From a virus: a stretch of DNA of 21,288 bases. Below, piece after piece: positions 1-11,889 of this stretch. The stretch lies in IMG/VR virus record IMGVR_UViG_3300031951_001409, positions 1 to 21,288 of that record; one strand, 5' to 3'. The translations under genes and the position numbers were made by a program. Position 1 is the stretch's first letter. Each line of letters starts with the position of its first letter. The notes beneath the pieces are model-generated. The model saw nothing but the letters and a program-made list of their open reading frames with translations, did not search any database and was not told the origin of the DNA.

Positions 1-44
1 GGGAATTCATAGACCGTGCCGTTAATCACTCGCTCGATGGTCAT
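1..44 (-). CDS. 5' end of an unidentified phage gene (partial)
   Basis: An ATG at 44-42 overlaps the TGA of the preceding 539-aa gene as ATGA, the same coupling seen elsewhere in this operon. The visible reading frame gives MTIERVINGTVYEF and then leaves the window. An A/G-rich stretch, AAGGAAGGGAAC, precedes the start and can act as a ribosome binding site. Starts of this style, with a short segment leading into 'G..YEFP', occur at the beginning of large internal virion or transglycosylase-type proteins in related phages. Its place directly after two ejection-type genes fits that, but 14 residues are too few to name a function. Confidence 0.7.
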   Translation of the reverse strand, partial: MTIERVINGTVYEF

Positions 45-1660
45 TGCTGTTCCCTTCCTTGGGCGTCGACTTTAACGCGGGGCATTGAGAAGTATTGCTG
101 GTACGTCATCCGGCTAGGGTTGATCTTAATCGTACCCTTTTCGTCGCGAGTCGTAATCGGGTTCGCTTCCAAGTATTTGCGCCACTGTGCTTGCGCGTGG
201 GGTGTAATCGCACCGTTCACGGCTGCGTAGTTCTGCAGGTACGAATTGAAATCCCGGTCGCGCTGGCGCTGTGCCAAGTTGAACTCAATGATGTTCTTGT
301 TGGTTGACGGCGATTTGTCCGAACTGAACGTCCCCAGCGCCATCCACTTCATGTCAGCGTTCGACACGTTGGAATCGCCCGGGATGCGGTTCATCTTCGC
401 GGCCTTCGCAGCAAGCGAGTCGAATTCGGAGATCTTGGCGCGGTCGCCGGAGGTCAGCTTCGCCACATCGCCAATGCCCATGCCGAGACCGTAGGTATAC
501 CCGGTGCTAATCTCGGAGTTGAGCTTCAGCGCTCGTTGCAAATCGAGGATATCGGCGTCGGCACCCGCCACCAACGGCGCGATGGTTTCGTTGATGTACT
601 TGTTCGCTTCCTTCGACAGAGCTTCGCGCTTTTTGGCCGCTTCGACCTTGTTCATACCGGCATACGCGGACTTGGGGTCCAGTGGCACACCCACCTCGAC
701 AGCCTTACCCGCGATGGCGTCAACGTCACCCCGGCGAATGTGGTCATCGATCTCTTGCTTCGTCCGTATGGTCTGCGCGTTCTGTTGCGCGATCGTTGTC
801 TTCTTGCCCGTGCGCTCCAGATTCACGTCGGTCTGCAATTCACGCTGTGCACGAGCCAGATCTTCGGGCTTCAGTGGATCGCCACCAAAGCGCTGCAGAG
901 CCTTGGCAAGTTCCGGATTTTGCGTACGGAATGCATCTCGCTGCATCTCTTGCTGCACCCGCTGGCGTTGCGTCGGATCGTTGACGTCGAGACCCAGTCG
1001 TGCGGCCACGTCGCGCAACGATTTGGTGTCCTCGAACATCTTGAACTTGGCGGCGAATGTGGGGTCGACCATCGACAACCCGGACTGTGCCGCGAATGCT
1101 TTCATCTCCGGCGTCGATTTGTCCAGCGCCAGCAGTTCTTTAATACGGTTGATACCTTGTGGTGACCGTGGATCGATACCTTCCGCTTGCACCTGCAACT
1201 GGTACGCGGTCATCTTGGGGGAGAGCTTCCCAGCGATCGAGAGGCCGAGCTTGGCCGCTTCCCGCTCTTCGCCCAGTTGCGCGTTCGCCAGTTCGTAGCG
1301 CATCTTCGCCAGTTGCGCTCTACGGTTGTCTTCACCCTCTTGTGCTTTGCTGTAGGCACCCACCGCAGTTCCGAGCGATTCGCCGAAGGAGCCCGTGCGG
1401 GTTGGTGCGAGAAAGCCTTGCGCCAGCGCCAGCATTGAGGGGTCGACTCGACCTTTACGGTTATCGAGTGCTGCCCGCATCGTTTCGCGTGCCGCAGCCA
1501 CCTCGGCTAGGGCACGTTTGTACTCCTCGGTCTCGGACCCCATCGCTTGACGACCCAGAGCGGAAAGCGAGACTGACCCGATCTTCTCGGGGTCTACCTT
1601 CAACATCTGCGCCAGCAGTGGACTGTAACCCGATTCTGCGGCTTGCGTTTCTTCAGACAT
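41..1660 (-). CDS. Probable internal virion / ejection protein, 539 aa
   Basis: This is a long soluble protein without a signal peptide or membrane segment. It is rich in Ala, Gln, Lys and Glu and reads as mostly alpha-helical, with coiled-coil-like charged stretches around residues 45-70, 100-135 and 215-300. A distinct C-terminal part at about 365-510 contains a Gly-rich turn (YGLGMGIGDVAK) and the motif MNRIPGDSNVSNADMKW, of a type I associate with phage structural proteins. I infer a protein packaged in the capsid and ejected with the DNA, by analogy with the internal core proteins of short-tailed phages, because it follows the 1229-aa and 359-aa genes. The ATG at 1660 has a strong AAGGAG site five bases upstream. 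The stop overlaps the next gene's start. The exact role is unproven, and a scaffold-like role is possible. Confidence 0.6.
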   Translation of the reverse strand: MSEETQAAESGYSPLLAQMLKVDPEKIGSVSLSALGRQAMGSETEEYKRALAEVAAARETMRAALDNRKGRVDPSMLALAQGFLAPTRTGSFGESLGTAVGAYSKAQEGEDNRRAQLAKMRYELANAQLGEEREAAKLGLSIAGKLSPKMTAYQLQVQAEGIDPRSPQGINRIKELLALDKSTPEMKAFAAQSGLSMVDPTFAAKFKMFEDTKSLRDVAARLGLDVNDPTQRQRVQQEMQRDAFRTQNPELAKALQRFGGDPLKPEDLARAQRELQTDVNLERTGKKTTIAQQNAQTIRTKQEIDDHIRRGDVDAIAGKAVEVGVPLDPKSAYAGMNKVEAAKKREALSKEANKYINETIAPLVAGADADILDLQRALKLNSEISTGYTYGLGMGIGDVAKLTSGDRAKISEFDSLAAKAAKMNRIPGDSNVSNADMKWMALGTFSSDKSPSTNKNIIEFNLAQRQRDRDFNSYLQNYAAVNGAITPHAQAQWRKYLEANPITTRDEKGTIKINPSRMTYQQYFSMPRVKVDAQGREQQ

Positions 1661-1669
1661 AGTCGCTCC

Positions 1670-2745
1670 TTAACCCCCGAAGTCGCCAAGCGAGTCCGAG
1701 AGGTCGATTTCTTCCTGTGTGCGTGTGTCATCGGTGTAATCAATGGTGTCGTTACCATAGTTCGAAGGATCCCCGGCGTACCCACCCTCGTTTGACCCAC
1801 CTTCGGTCACGCCACCTCCGGTTGGCCCGCCCAAGCCCTTCAGCCATTCAAGCACACCTTTACCGCTTTCCGAGTAACCTTTCCCGAACAGCGCATCGAG
1901 AACACCGGATGCGGCGCTCGTACCACCTTGACCCGAGGCGAACAATGCGCCGAGGCCCGCGACCTGCGAGAGTGGTGAGGACGAGTAGGCACCGGGAATA
2001 GGAGCACTCGCTTCTTCCGACACTGTGGACGGAACCTTGAGGTTCGAATATACGTCGGCTGCACTCTTGGCCACCGTTAGCGGGGCCATGATTTCCGCTT
2101 GAGCAAGCTTCTGCTCTTCGCTGCCGAGGTTATACAGGCGTTCCAGCTCTTTCAGCTTCGTGTCGAGTTCCGACACCGCGATCCCACGTTGAGTCTCGGC
2201 TGCGTTGCGGTACAGCCCTGCTTGATCCGTTGCAGCTTTCAGTGCCGATGCATAGCCTTCACCCATCGCTTTCGACTGCTGCCCCAGCAAGTTCGCTTGA
2301 GCGTCCGCGCCCATCTGGCCCAACGCGCTCATCATGCGCGAGCTGCCGGAGGCCCCGGTATTGCCAAACGCGGCCTTGAGCGACGGGAGAAAGTTGCGCT
2401 GCATATTTTGCTGCTGCAGTCGCGCCATCTCGTCCGTCACCGCACCTGTGTACGGGTTCATGAACGACTGAATCAGCTCCGGCGTGATGCCTTTAGCAGC
2501 ATTTTCTGCGGTGGTGACGGCATCAGTCATCGTGTCGGTGTACTCATCCAGCTCGGTCTCGGCTGTATCGAGCACGCCTTGCTGCAGATCGGACATCGGC
2601 TCGATCAGCTCCGAGCCGGTTTTCTTCAGCAGGTCCGTACCCGGTTTGGCTAGACCTTCGAGGTATGTGTTGTACCAATCCGGGCCGGTAGTTTCTACCG
2701 TTTTGGTGGTGTCAATATTCGGTAGTGGATCACCTTGGGTCAAGC

Positions 2746-2749
<4 letters not shown>
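1670..2749 (-). CDS. Probable internal virion / DNA-ejection protein, 359 aa
   Basis: The first 90 residues are acidic and helical. A central motif follows at about 96-170: FMNPYTGAVTDEMARLQQQN, a turn rich in Gly and Ser (GNTGASGSSR), then a long Ala/Gln helix. The 'MNPYT..V.D.M....Q' pattern is one I associate with phage virion proteins placed among ejection proteins. Residues about 260-359 are low complexity, rich in Gly and Ser, and end in a very acidic tail (DTIDYTDDTRTQEEIDLSDS). There are no membrane helices. The ATG overlaps the stop of the 1229-aa gene as ATGA, so translation is probably coupled. The most likely role is a capsid-internal protein delivered at infection. A tail-associated structural role cannot be excluded. 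Confidence 0.6.
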
Positions 2750-6435
<3,686 letters not shown>

Positions 6436-6436
6436 A

Positions 6437-6679
6437 TTATCCTGTCGATGTACTTACTTGGTTAACTACCGCCAGCACCCACGACCGCCAATCATCAAAC
6501 TCGTAAGGGTCTGGCACCGCATCGTTCGCGAACAGATCAATACCCTTAAAACCAGCCGCCCAGCCTTTCCAGTTCTCTTCCCCATCTGGTATTGCAAGCT
6601 GCTGTGTGGCATACGCCTCGCACATAAGCGATGCCCATGAATCCCAAGTTTGATAACGGGGATCGTAAACGACCGACAT
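6437..6679 (-). CDS. Small acidic, Trp-rich phage protein, 80 aa
   Basis: This is a soluble protein of 80 residues with seven Trp and many Asp/Glu, and no signal peptide or membrane segment. Clear blocks are YDPRYQTWDSWASLMCEAYA near the N-terminus and PDPYEFDDWRSWVLAV near the C-terminus. I do not recognise a named family, although short Trp-rich proteins between tail genes are common in such phages. Its ATG shares one base with the stop of the nozzle gene (TAATG) and its own stop lies one base before the next ATG, so it is tightly embedded in the virion operon. A small structural part or an assembly helper for its large neighbours is the simplest guess. Confidence 0.8.
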   Translation of the reverse strand: MSVVYDPRYQTWDSWASLMCEAYATQQLAIPDGEENWKGWAAGFKGIDLFANDAVPDPYEFDDWRSWVLAVVNQVSTSTG

Positions 6680-8949
6680 TAATAACCCCGGACGTCGCCA
6701 GTGTCGGCGTTGATGATGATGCGCCCGACTTGGTAGTCGCCACCGGCCACATTCGATACGAACAGGAGTCGCAGTTCGCGTCGCTGTTCGCGCATATCGA
6801 TCTTGTTAGTGCCGGGTTCAAATGGGAACGCATCCGAGATCTTGTCCTCGGATTGGGCAAAGGGTCGACCAGTTACGTAGCACTCCATCGTGCCCGACTG
6901 CAGAAAATCGGGTTCTACACGCTCGATGTGCAACCATTTGTTCTCGCCCACTGGACTGGGCTGCGATGGACCCCCGGATACCCACCCGAGGTCATTGGTC
7001 TCGAAGTACGATTCGATAGCGACACTCGTAGTGCCAAGGACAGCATCGGTGCCCACTTCATGCTGCCAGAGGGAGACGAATGAATTGGTGATCGTGACCG
7101 ACACCTGAAGACCGACACCGCCGCCTAGCGTTGCGTTGCTAACCGCGATCGAGTCCCCCACTAAATAATCAACACCCTCGTCTTTAATCACGAACGAGGT
7201 GACCACGCCAGCAGCAACAGTCACCGTTGCAGTCGCACCGGAACCGCTGCCGCCGGTCACCGGGAGGTAGGAGTATGTGCCGTTAGTGTAGCCCGCTCCA
7301 CCACTCACCAGCGTAACAGTGGCTATACCCCCAACAGCGTTCGTCTCCCATCCCGCAGCGATAGGGAATCGGAACACTTGCGAGAAGTATCCAGCGGATC
7401 TACGCGCCCCGACAGCCGTGCCCGCGTCGTACCAGCAATTCTCGCGGACGTTGTAGATGATCGCGTCGTTGCACTCGGTGGAGTCGCCGCGAGGATAGAA
7501 CCACCACACTTCGCCGAACCGAGGAACTTTGGTTACCCACACCTTCTGGCGCTGTGCGTAGTTCAAGTTGTCGAAGAAGTAGTTCTGGTTCATCGTGTTC
7601 GGAATTTCCTTCACGACACCGTTGTACAGCAAGAATCGGTCAGTGCCGATCCAGTAATAAATGCCGTCGTACTCGATAACGCATTGGGAAGACAAGATCG
7701 AAGACTGGCTCGAAACCGTGTCGTACCGCCAGAATTGCGTAACCGCAGTCGTCCCAATGTTGATCGTGGTCGGGTTGTAGCTGACCCGGATGAGCGAGTC
7801 GAGCGACCAGAAAAGACCGGACGGGGAATTCGAACCGCCGCGCACCGGGAGGCCTTGCACGATCTTACCAGTCGCCACGTTCTGCGCGTTCGCGTCAGCC
7901 GATACCCAATCGGACAAGTTACCCGAAGAGCAATTGCGCAGCAACCCGTTGTTGCCGTATACAAACACGTAAGGGTGAAGCACCACGACGCCACCCGACA
8001 CGTCGATTTGGTTGTCGAACGTCACTACCGTGGCGGCACTAGTCGCAGTAGCAGCGTTCGAGATCACGACGTTCTGGTATTGGCCCAGAGTGAACACCAA
8101 ACCGGTAGTAGTGCCAGCTGTCGTTACAATAGCGGAACCGCCGGAGGAAGCCGACAGCGTGAACGTCGTCGTGTAATTGGTGGCGATGATGAAATACGTG
8201 ACGCCGGAAGTTAGACCAGTGGCGGTACCGGTTAAGACGCCAGTCACCCGCACCGTCTGGCCAACGAATAGACCGGCAGTAGCAGTGCAAGAGAGCTGGC
8301 CAGCTGTACCAGTCACCGCCACCGCGTTCAGCACCGGCGCTGCAAGGGTCGTGGATACCACAGTCGTATTTGCTGGGATGCCCGTGCCGGTCACCGTCTG
8401 GCCCGCGCCGATCAGTATATTGGTGGTCGCAAGCGCCATCGAAGTGGTGTTGTTGAGAACTACAGTGTCGGTAAATACACCGATCGCCGACATCGTGGTT
8501 CCGGACACAGAGCCACTCAATACGGGGGTGTTTACCGAATTGTTGATGTCGCTCAGATTCTGGCCCGGGTGCGCCAGCAGTAATGTGTCGCCGCCACCCT
8601 GTGTGTCCGTGAACACATCGAACTGGTACAGGTTATCATCATTAACGGTAAAATCGCTGAGTGTCAGGTTCGTGATGCCGGACCCCACACCGTTGTTGTC
8701 AATAGGCAGCACCTGAATACCGTTGCGGTGCCCATTGAAGACGTAATTAAAGTTGTTCTGGGGGTTTACGTAGATCCCCCGGCTAGGACCGGCCAAGTCG
8801 TTAACAACCCCCCTGTAGCCGCCCATTTTACGTGGGCGTCCGCGTTGAAATCGTACCCAACGACCATCAGCGTAGAACTGCTTGTCGAAAACCGTTCCGT
8901 CCCGTTGAACCCCCGGTTTAGTATCCAGCGCGAATACTTTTTTGGTCAT
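6679..8949 (-). CDS. Probable tail nozzle / tail-stabilising protein with inserted beta domains, 756 aa
   Basis: The N-terminus (KPGVQRDGTVFDKQFYADGRWVRFQRGRPRKMGGYRG, about 12-47, given here only as a landmark of Gly, Arg and aromatic residues) has the pattern typical of proteins that cap the short tail tube, in the style of P22 gp10 or T7 gp12: 'G...DG..F....W.DG..VRF..G.P.K.GG'. Propeller-like blade motifs continue at about 320-530 (for example YYWIGTDRFLLYNGVVKEIP) and 630-756. Two segments look inserted: about 145-290, with adhesin-like beta repeats, and about 538-622, with a Gly-rich repeat containing GGAGYTNGTYSY and GGSGSGATATVTV. The ATG overlaps the upstream stop as TGATG. The gene order, adaptor then 410-aa protein then this gene, supports a tail-core role. 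The nozzle assignment is by pattern, not by search. Confidence 0.65.
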   Translation of the reverse strand: MTKKVFALDTKPGVQRDGTVFDKQFYADGRWVRFQRGRPRKMGGYRGVVNDLAGPSRGIYVNPQNNFNYVFNGHRNGIQVLPIDNNGVGSGITNLTLSDFTVNDDNLYQFDVFTDTQGGGDTLLLAHPGQNLSDINNSVNTPVLSGSVSGTTMSAIGVFTDTVVLNNTTSMALATTNILIGAGQTVTGTGIPANTTVVSTTLAAPVLNAVAVTGTAGQLSCTATAGLFVGQTVRVTGVLTGTATGLTSGVTYFIIATNYTTTFTLSASSGGSAIVTTAGTTTGLVFTLGQYQNVVISNAATATSAATVVTFDNQIDVSGGVVVLHPYVFVYGNNGLLRNCSSGNLSDWVSADANAQNVATGKIVQGLPVRGGSNSPSGLFWSLDSLIRVSYNPTTINIGTTAVTQFWRYDTVSSQSSILSSQCVIEYDGIYYWIGTDRFLLYNGVVKEIPNTMNQNYFFDNLNYAQRQKVWVTKVPRFGEVWWFYPRGDSTECNDAIIYNVRENCWYDAGTAVGARRSAGYFSQVFRFPIAAGWETNAVGGIATVTLVSGGAGYTNGTYSYLPVTGGSGSGATATVTVAAGVVTSFVIKDEGVDYLVGDSIAVSNATLGGGVGLQVSVTITNSFVSLWQHEVGTDAVLGTTSVAIESYFETNDLGWVSGGPSQPSPVGENKWLHIERVEPDFLQSGTMECYVTGRPFAQSEDKISDAFPFEPGTNKIDMREQRRELRLLFVSNVAGGDYQVGRIIINADTGDVRGY

Positions 8950-10181
8950 CAGAATGTCCCGCCAGAAATGCCGCCGCTGAAGTAGCCAGTGCCTGTGACT
9001 TCAATGCCGTTTGAATCAACTTCAAAAATTTGAGTTCCGAGAACGGATACGCCGAAACGACCAGCACCCGGGCGGAAAATACCAGTGCTTGGCTCAAGGC
9101 CAAAACTGAGCGATGGTCCCCCAGCAGTACCACTGATCAAGCTAACAGAAACGCCACCCGGGAATGTTGTGCTGGCGTTCAGCAAGTTGGTCGCATCACA
9201 GATCAATGTTGCTTGACCCGGTGGCAAGACTGCGGGAATAGAGCCAAGCACACCCGTGGTAAATGTCAGAGTGAATGCTCCAGCGTTGCACTGGTTGGAG
9301 AGGACGTAAAAGTTAGCCACCGGGGGAACGGTGACAGTGACGTTTCCCGTCAGCGTTCCGGTGTAGATCTGGATCGTGTTGGCCGCTTCACTGGCTGTCA
9401 GGGTGTAAGTTCCAGAGACAATAGGCTTGGTCAACACGCCGAACTCAAACTGGGTGCTCACGCCGTAACCAACAGTCACATACTCAGCGCCAGTGGAGAC
9501 GATAAACGCAGACTCGCTTGGCGCGAAATTCTTAGACGCGCCGCCGTCAATACTCCCGCTGGCAGGGGTCATCGTGACCGTTCCGGTTCCATTGTTCTTG
9601 AACAAGAAAAACCAGTTGTTTCCAGTTGCGGAGGCAGTGGGCAAAGTTACCGTTGTTGCACCGCCAGTCCAAACCATGGTTTTCGCCCTGTCGGTGGTCA
9701 GGAACGTGTACCCAGCCGTCACCGAAGCAAAGGGATGGCTTTGGTTCAGGGTCGCGTTGGATGCCACCAAGCCGGAGCCAGCAAGGGTTGCGGCATCAGC
9801 CGCAGATGTCCCAACACCAAAGGCGATGTTGCCCCATGTGCCTTGCTCGTCGTTGTTTTCCGTGATGTAGATGTACTTGGCCTCACCAGCGGCAATCGTG
9901 ATGACGGTGTTCGTGCCAGCAAAGTCTTTGACCGTGAAGGTGTTGGCCCCCACGTTGCGGATCATGGCGTCATTGCCCACCGAGGTCTGATTTGCCGGAG
10001 GCATGAACAGAGACAGGCCAGCAGTCGTGGCCGTGACGTCCATGATCCGAGCAGCGTAGTCATCCGTGGCGTTGCCATTGATCGGCCACTCCAGTTGGGT
10101 GTTGGCCGCAATGGTGATGGAGCGGTACGAGACGTCAGTCGGCTGAATGACGTTGCCGGTAAAGGGGCTGTTGTAACTCAT
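8949..10181 (-). CDS. Beta-rich phage virion protein (tail or decoration), 410 aa
   Basis: The protein opens with SPFTGNVIQPTDVSYRSITI, a start I associate with structural proteins of aquatic phages. It continues with beta-sandwich-like stretches rich in Thr, Gly and Val: MPPANQTSVGNDAMIRNVG and AGEAKYIYITENN in the first 115 residues, and repeated 'TVTLP...NNWFFLFKNNGTGTVTMTP' style strands in the middle. The C-terminus (LGTQIFEVDSNGIEVTGTG) resembles the 'virtual image of a feature' pattern near fibre ends. There is no signal peptide, membrane helix or enzyme motif. It starts by ATGA overlap with the adaptor gene and overlaps the nozzle gene at its end. I infer a tail-associated or fibre-anchoring protein. 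A capsid decoration role is the alternative. Confidence 0.6.
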   Translation of the reverse strand: MSYNSPFTGNVIQPTDVSYRSITIAANTQLEWPINGNATDDYAARIMDVTATTAGLSLFMPPANQTSVGNDAMIRNVGANTFTVKDFAGTNTVITIAAGEAKYIYITENNDEQGTWGNIAFGVGTSAADAATLAGSGLVASNATLNQSHPFASVTAGYTFLTTDRAKTMVWTGGATTVTLPTASATGNNWFFLFKNNGTGTVTMTPASGSIDGGASKNFAPSESAFIVSTGAEYVTVGYGVSTQFEFGVLTKPIVSGTYTLTASEAANTIQIYTGTLTGNVTVTVPPVANFYVLSNQCNAGAFTLTFTTGVLGSIPAVLPPGQATLICDATNLLNASTTFPGGVSVSLISGTAGGPSLSFGLEPSTGIFRPGAGRFGVSVLGTQIFEVDSNGIEVTGTGYFSGGISGGTF

Positions 10182-10813
10182 GAATCCACCGCTATAGCTT
10201 GACGATCAGCGACCCGGAGTTTATCTTCGGCTTTTAGCACCTCGATAATCTGGCTATACTCGGCCTTCCACATAGGAACGCGATCATCGTTTTTAAGGAA
10301 AGGCATTGCTTGCAACAGCGTGCCGTACAAAAGCGCTTGAGGCGCATAAATCGTAAACCAGTTCGTCTGATTCGACGAATCGAGTGGTTGAGCACGTTCG
10401 TAGTAAAGCACTTCGAAATTATACGCGACGTCTGGCGTCGGACCCACCAGCCAGTGCGTGTAATCGTAGTCGCAATAGAACAGTGGCTCACCCGTTTGTG
10501 CGGGGTCGGGCCAATAGTTACGAATGTATTCATATTTGCGCGACAGAATGGGCTGGCGCTTACCGCCCACGGTCACATTCATGGACACGGTCTTGTGCCA
10601 CCGAGCGGGCTTGTCGATCACATTCGCGTTTGCGACCATCTGGCTCGTGTTCACGGTCAAATTGCCGAGGAACTTGATCTCCGCTGCGATCACCTGCTCG
10701 GCGAGCATGATGAAAAGAGGGATCTTGGCTATCGTCGCTGCGTCGGTACGTTCCAGATAGCTTTGGACGTCCTCGACCAGCGAGTCGTATGTCATTACCG
10801 CTGCGGTAGTCAT
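10178..10813 (-). CDS. SU10-type head-tail adaptor protein, 211 aa
   Basis: The protein matches the pattern of the adaptor proteins described for SU10-like short-tailed phages: an N-terminal helical part (TYDSLVEDVQSYLERTD, then PLFIMLAEQVIAAEIKFLG), a central beta part with 'WHKTVSMNV' and 'RKYEYIRNYWPDP', and a C-terminal helical part with YAPQALLYGTLLQAMPFLKND. Such adaptors sit below the portal ring and join the head to the short tail. It is the first gene after the promoter at 10849-10877. The ATG at 10813 is preceded by GGGAGA at good spacing, so I prefer it to the Met at residue 7. It overlaps the 410-aa gene by ATGA. A neighbouring nozzle gene fits this job. Confidence 0.75.
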   Translation of the reverse strand: MTTAAVMTYDSLVEDVQSYLERTDAATIAKIPLFIMLAEQVIAAEIKFLGNLTVNTSQMVANANVIDKPARWHKTVSMNVTVGGKRQPILSRKYEYIRNYWPDPAQTGEPLFYCDYDYTHWLVGPTPDVAYNFEVLYYERAQPLDSSNQTNWFTIYAPQALLYGTLLQAMPFLKNDDRVPMWKAEYSQIIEVLKAEDKLRVADRQAIAVDS

Positions 10814-10848
10814 GAATATCTCCCGAGGGTGTTCAAAGGGGTTAACGA

Positions 10849-10877
10849 ATTATACCAGAGCTTTGCCATAGGGTCAA
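10849..10877 (-). promoter_or_regulatory. Sigma-70-like promoter for the adaptor-nozzle-ejection gene group
   Basis: On the minus strand, TTGACC at 10877-10872 and a perfect TATAAT at 10854-10849 are separated by exactly 17 bases. Transcription would start near 10842, leaving a leader of about 30 bases with a GGGAGA ribosome site before the ATG at 10813. The TGA stop of the endolysin lies inside the -35 box. This is the only sizeable intergenic gap of the window. Activity is inferred from the match to the bacterial housekeeping consensus. Confidence 0.85.
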
Positions 10878-11389
10878 GACAGGAATAGGGTACGTTCAGC
10901 TTCCCGGCGCTTGACCAGTCCCGGCAGCACCTTCCCACCACCCTTGGTCCAGACCCGAAATGCGTCGGCAGCACCTTCCCAATCCCCCCGGTTGGCCTTC
11001 ATTCGGATAGTGGACCGCTGGAGGTTACCTAACCCGAAGTTAAAGGATATAGAGACCAAAGCGTCGAAGCTGCCTTGACGGCTAACCACGCCGGGAACAA
11101 GTCGAAGAACACCCCGTTCAAAATCCGCGACATCAGTTCGGAATAATTCGTCGATCTCTTCTTTTGTCCAGACACGGTTGTCCTCCGGCTTTAGCGGGTA
11201 CTCGCTGCGAATCATAGGGATGTCAGCCTTGGTCTTTCCCGGTGGCCGAACCATCGGTAACCTAATCTGCTCTTGGTACAGGACATGGCCGTAGCCAATC
11301 GTCCAGATGTGCGCTGGGCAAAGGTAGGGTTTGTTCCTGCACCCCTCGTAGCGGTGCATCAGGTCTTCCCCGGCTTTGCTCAGTTTCAC
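10874..11389 (-). CDS. Endolysin, GH24 lysozyme (T4/lambdoid type), 171 aa
   Basis: The enzyme hydrolyses the MurNAc-GlcNAc bond of peptidoglycan at the end of infection. The active-site stretch is at residues 14-35 and shows the T4-lysozyme spacing: Glu15 as the acid, Cys24 where T4 has Asp20, and Thr30 in WTIGYGH. A Cys in place of this Asp is found in many phage lysozymes. Residues about 36-73 form an insertion relative to compact GH24 enzymes. The C-terminus (GDWEGAADAFRVW, then GLVKRREAE) is typical of the family. There is no N-terminal signal-anchor, so export should depend on the holin. The start is a GTG that overlaps the holin stop as GTGA and has GGAG six bases upstream (11399-11396). 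An ATG at residue 11 would remove part of the fold. Confidence 0.95.
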   Translation of the reverse strand: MKLSKAGEDLMHRYEGCRNKPYLCPAHIWTIGYGHVLYQEQIRLPMVRPPGKTKADIPMIRSEYPLKPEDNRVWTKEEIDELFRTDVADFERGVLRLVPGVVSRQGSFDALVSISFNFGLGNLQRSTIRMKANRGDWEGAADAFRVWTKGGGKVLPGLVKRREAERTLFLS

Positions 11390-11889
11390 TTCTTACTCCA
11401 CTGGCGGCTACCAAACCAGAACCCGATGATGCCGCCCAGCATCGCCATCTCGTCAGAACCAAAGATCAGGTCAGAGTATTTGACGACATCATCAATGCTC
11501 TGAATCAGGCCGGGGTTTTCGAACATGTACCAAACCATGCAGAAGTTAATCAGCACCAGCTCAATCACGAAGATGTAGGTCACCGTGGGGCGCACTGTAC
11601 CAACGTAGCTGGAGACCCATGTGGAGGCCTTCTCAAGCACCTTGGCGTCGTGGGCAAGAGCCGCCTCGGTCATCTTGGCGTCGGTCTCCATCGCCACCTG
11701 CTCGGTGCGGATTTCCTCGACCTTGGCTTGAGCGGCAAAGCCCGCAGCGGCCAGAGCCAGTTCACGCTCGGTCTGGACAGCGGCCAGAGCCAGCTCGTGC
11801 TTCTGGTCAGCCTTGTTCTGGAAGTATTCCAGCAGCTTGGGCAAGCCGGAGATCAGCAGACCTCCGAGAGTTGAAATGAGTGAAAGCAT
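11386..11889 (-). CDS. Holin of the 3TM type (GTA_holin_3TM-like), 167 aa
   Basis: The start follows the family pattern, MLSLISTLGGLLISGLPKLL, a hydrophobic first segment. A long charged helix with coiled-coil character follows (about 22-90). The RP motif at 100-101 leads into a second membrane segment at about 103-123 (YIFVIELVLINFCMVWYMF), and a short third segment ends in GGIIGFWFGSRQW near 152-164. The GFWFGSR ending is characteristic of these holins. The protein should open the inner membrane for the lysozyme encoded directly downstream. I start it at the ATG 11889-11887, which overlaps the upstream stop as TGATG and has AAGGGG upstream. A TTG codon directly before this ATG would add one residue but is less likely. 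Confidence 0.85.
   Translation of the reverse strand: MLSLISTLGGLLISGLPKLLEYFQNKADQKHELALAAVQTERELALAAAGFAAQAKVEEIRTEQVAMETDAKMTEAALAHDAKVLEKASTWVSSYVGTVRPTVTYIFVIELVLINFCMVWYMFENPGLIQSIDDVVKYSDLIFGSDEMAMLGGIIGFWFGSRQWSKK

Noticed and set aside
504-1298. Long plus-strand reading frame opposite the 539-aa gene
   Set aside because: It is a shadow of a well-supported minus-strand gene. Its product is rich in Ser, Arg and Cys with no family pattern, and all convincing genes run the other way.
9030-10202. 390-codon plus-strand frame opposite the 410-aa virion gene
   Set aside because: It is antisense to a gene with a recognised start and coupled overlaps. The product is basic, Arg/Gly/Ser-rich and featureless, which is what a reversed Thr/Gly/Val-rich gene produces.
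10838-10846. GTTAACCCC motif on the minus strand, also at 13404-13412
   Set aside because: Nine bases shared twice before ribosome sites is suggestive, but too short and too few copies to call an operator.
10814-10873. Transcription terminator after the endolysin gene
   Set aside because: No GC-rich hairpin followed by a T run is visible. The gap is explained by the promoter and leader.
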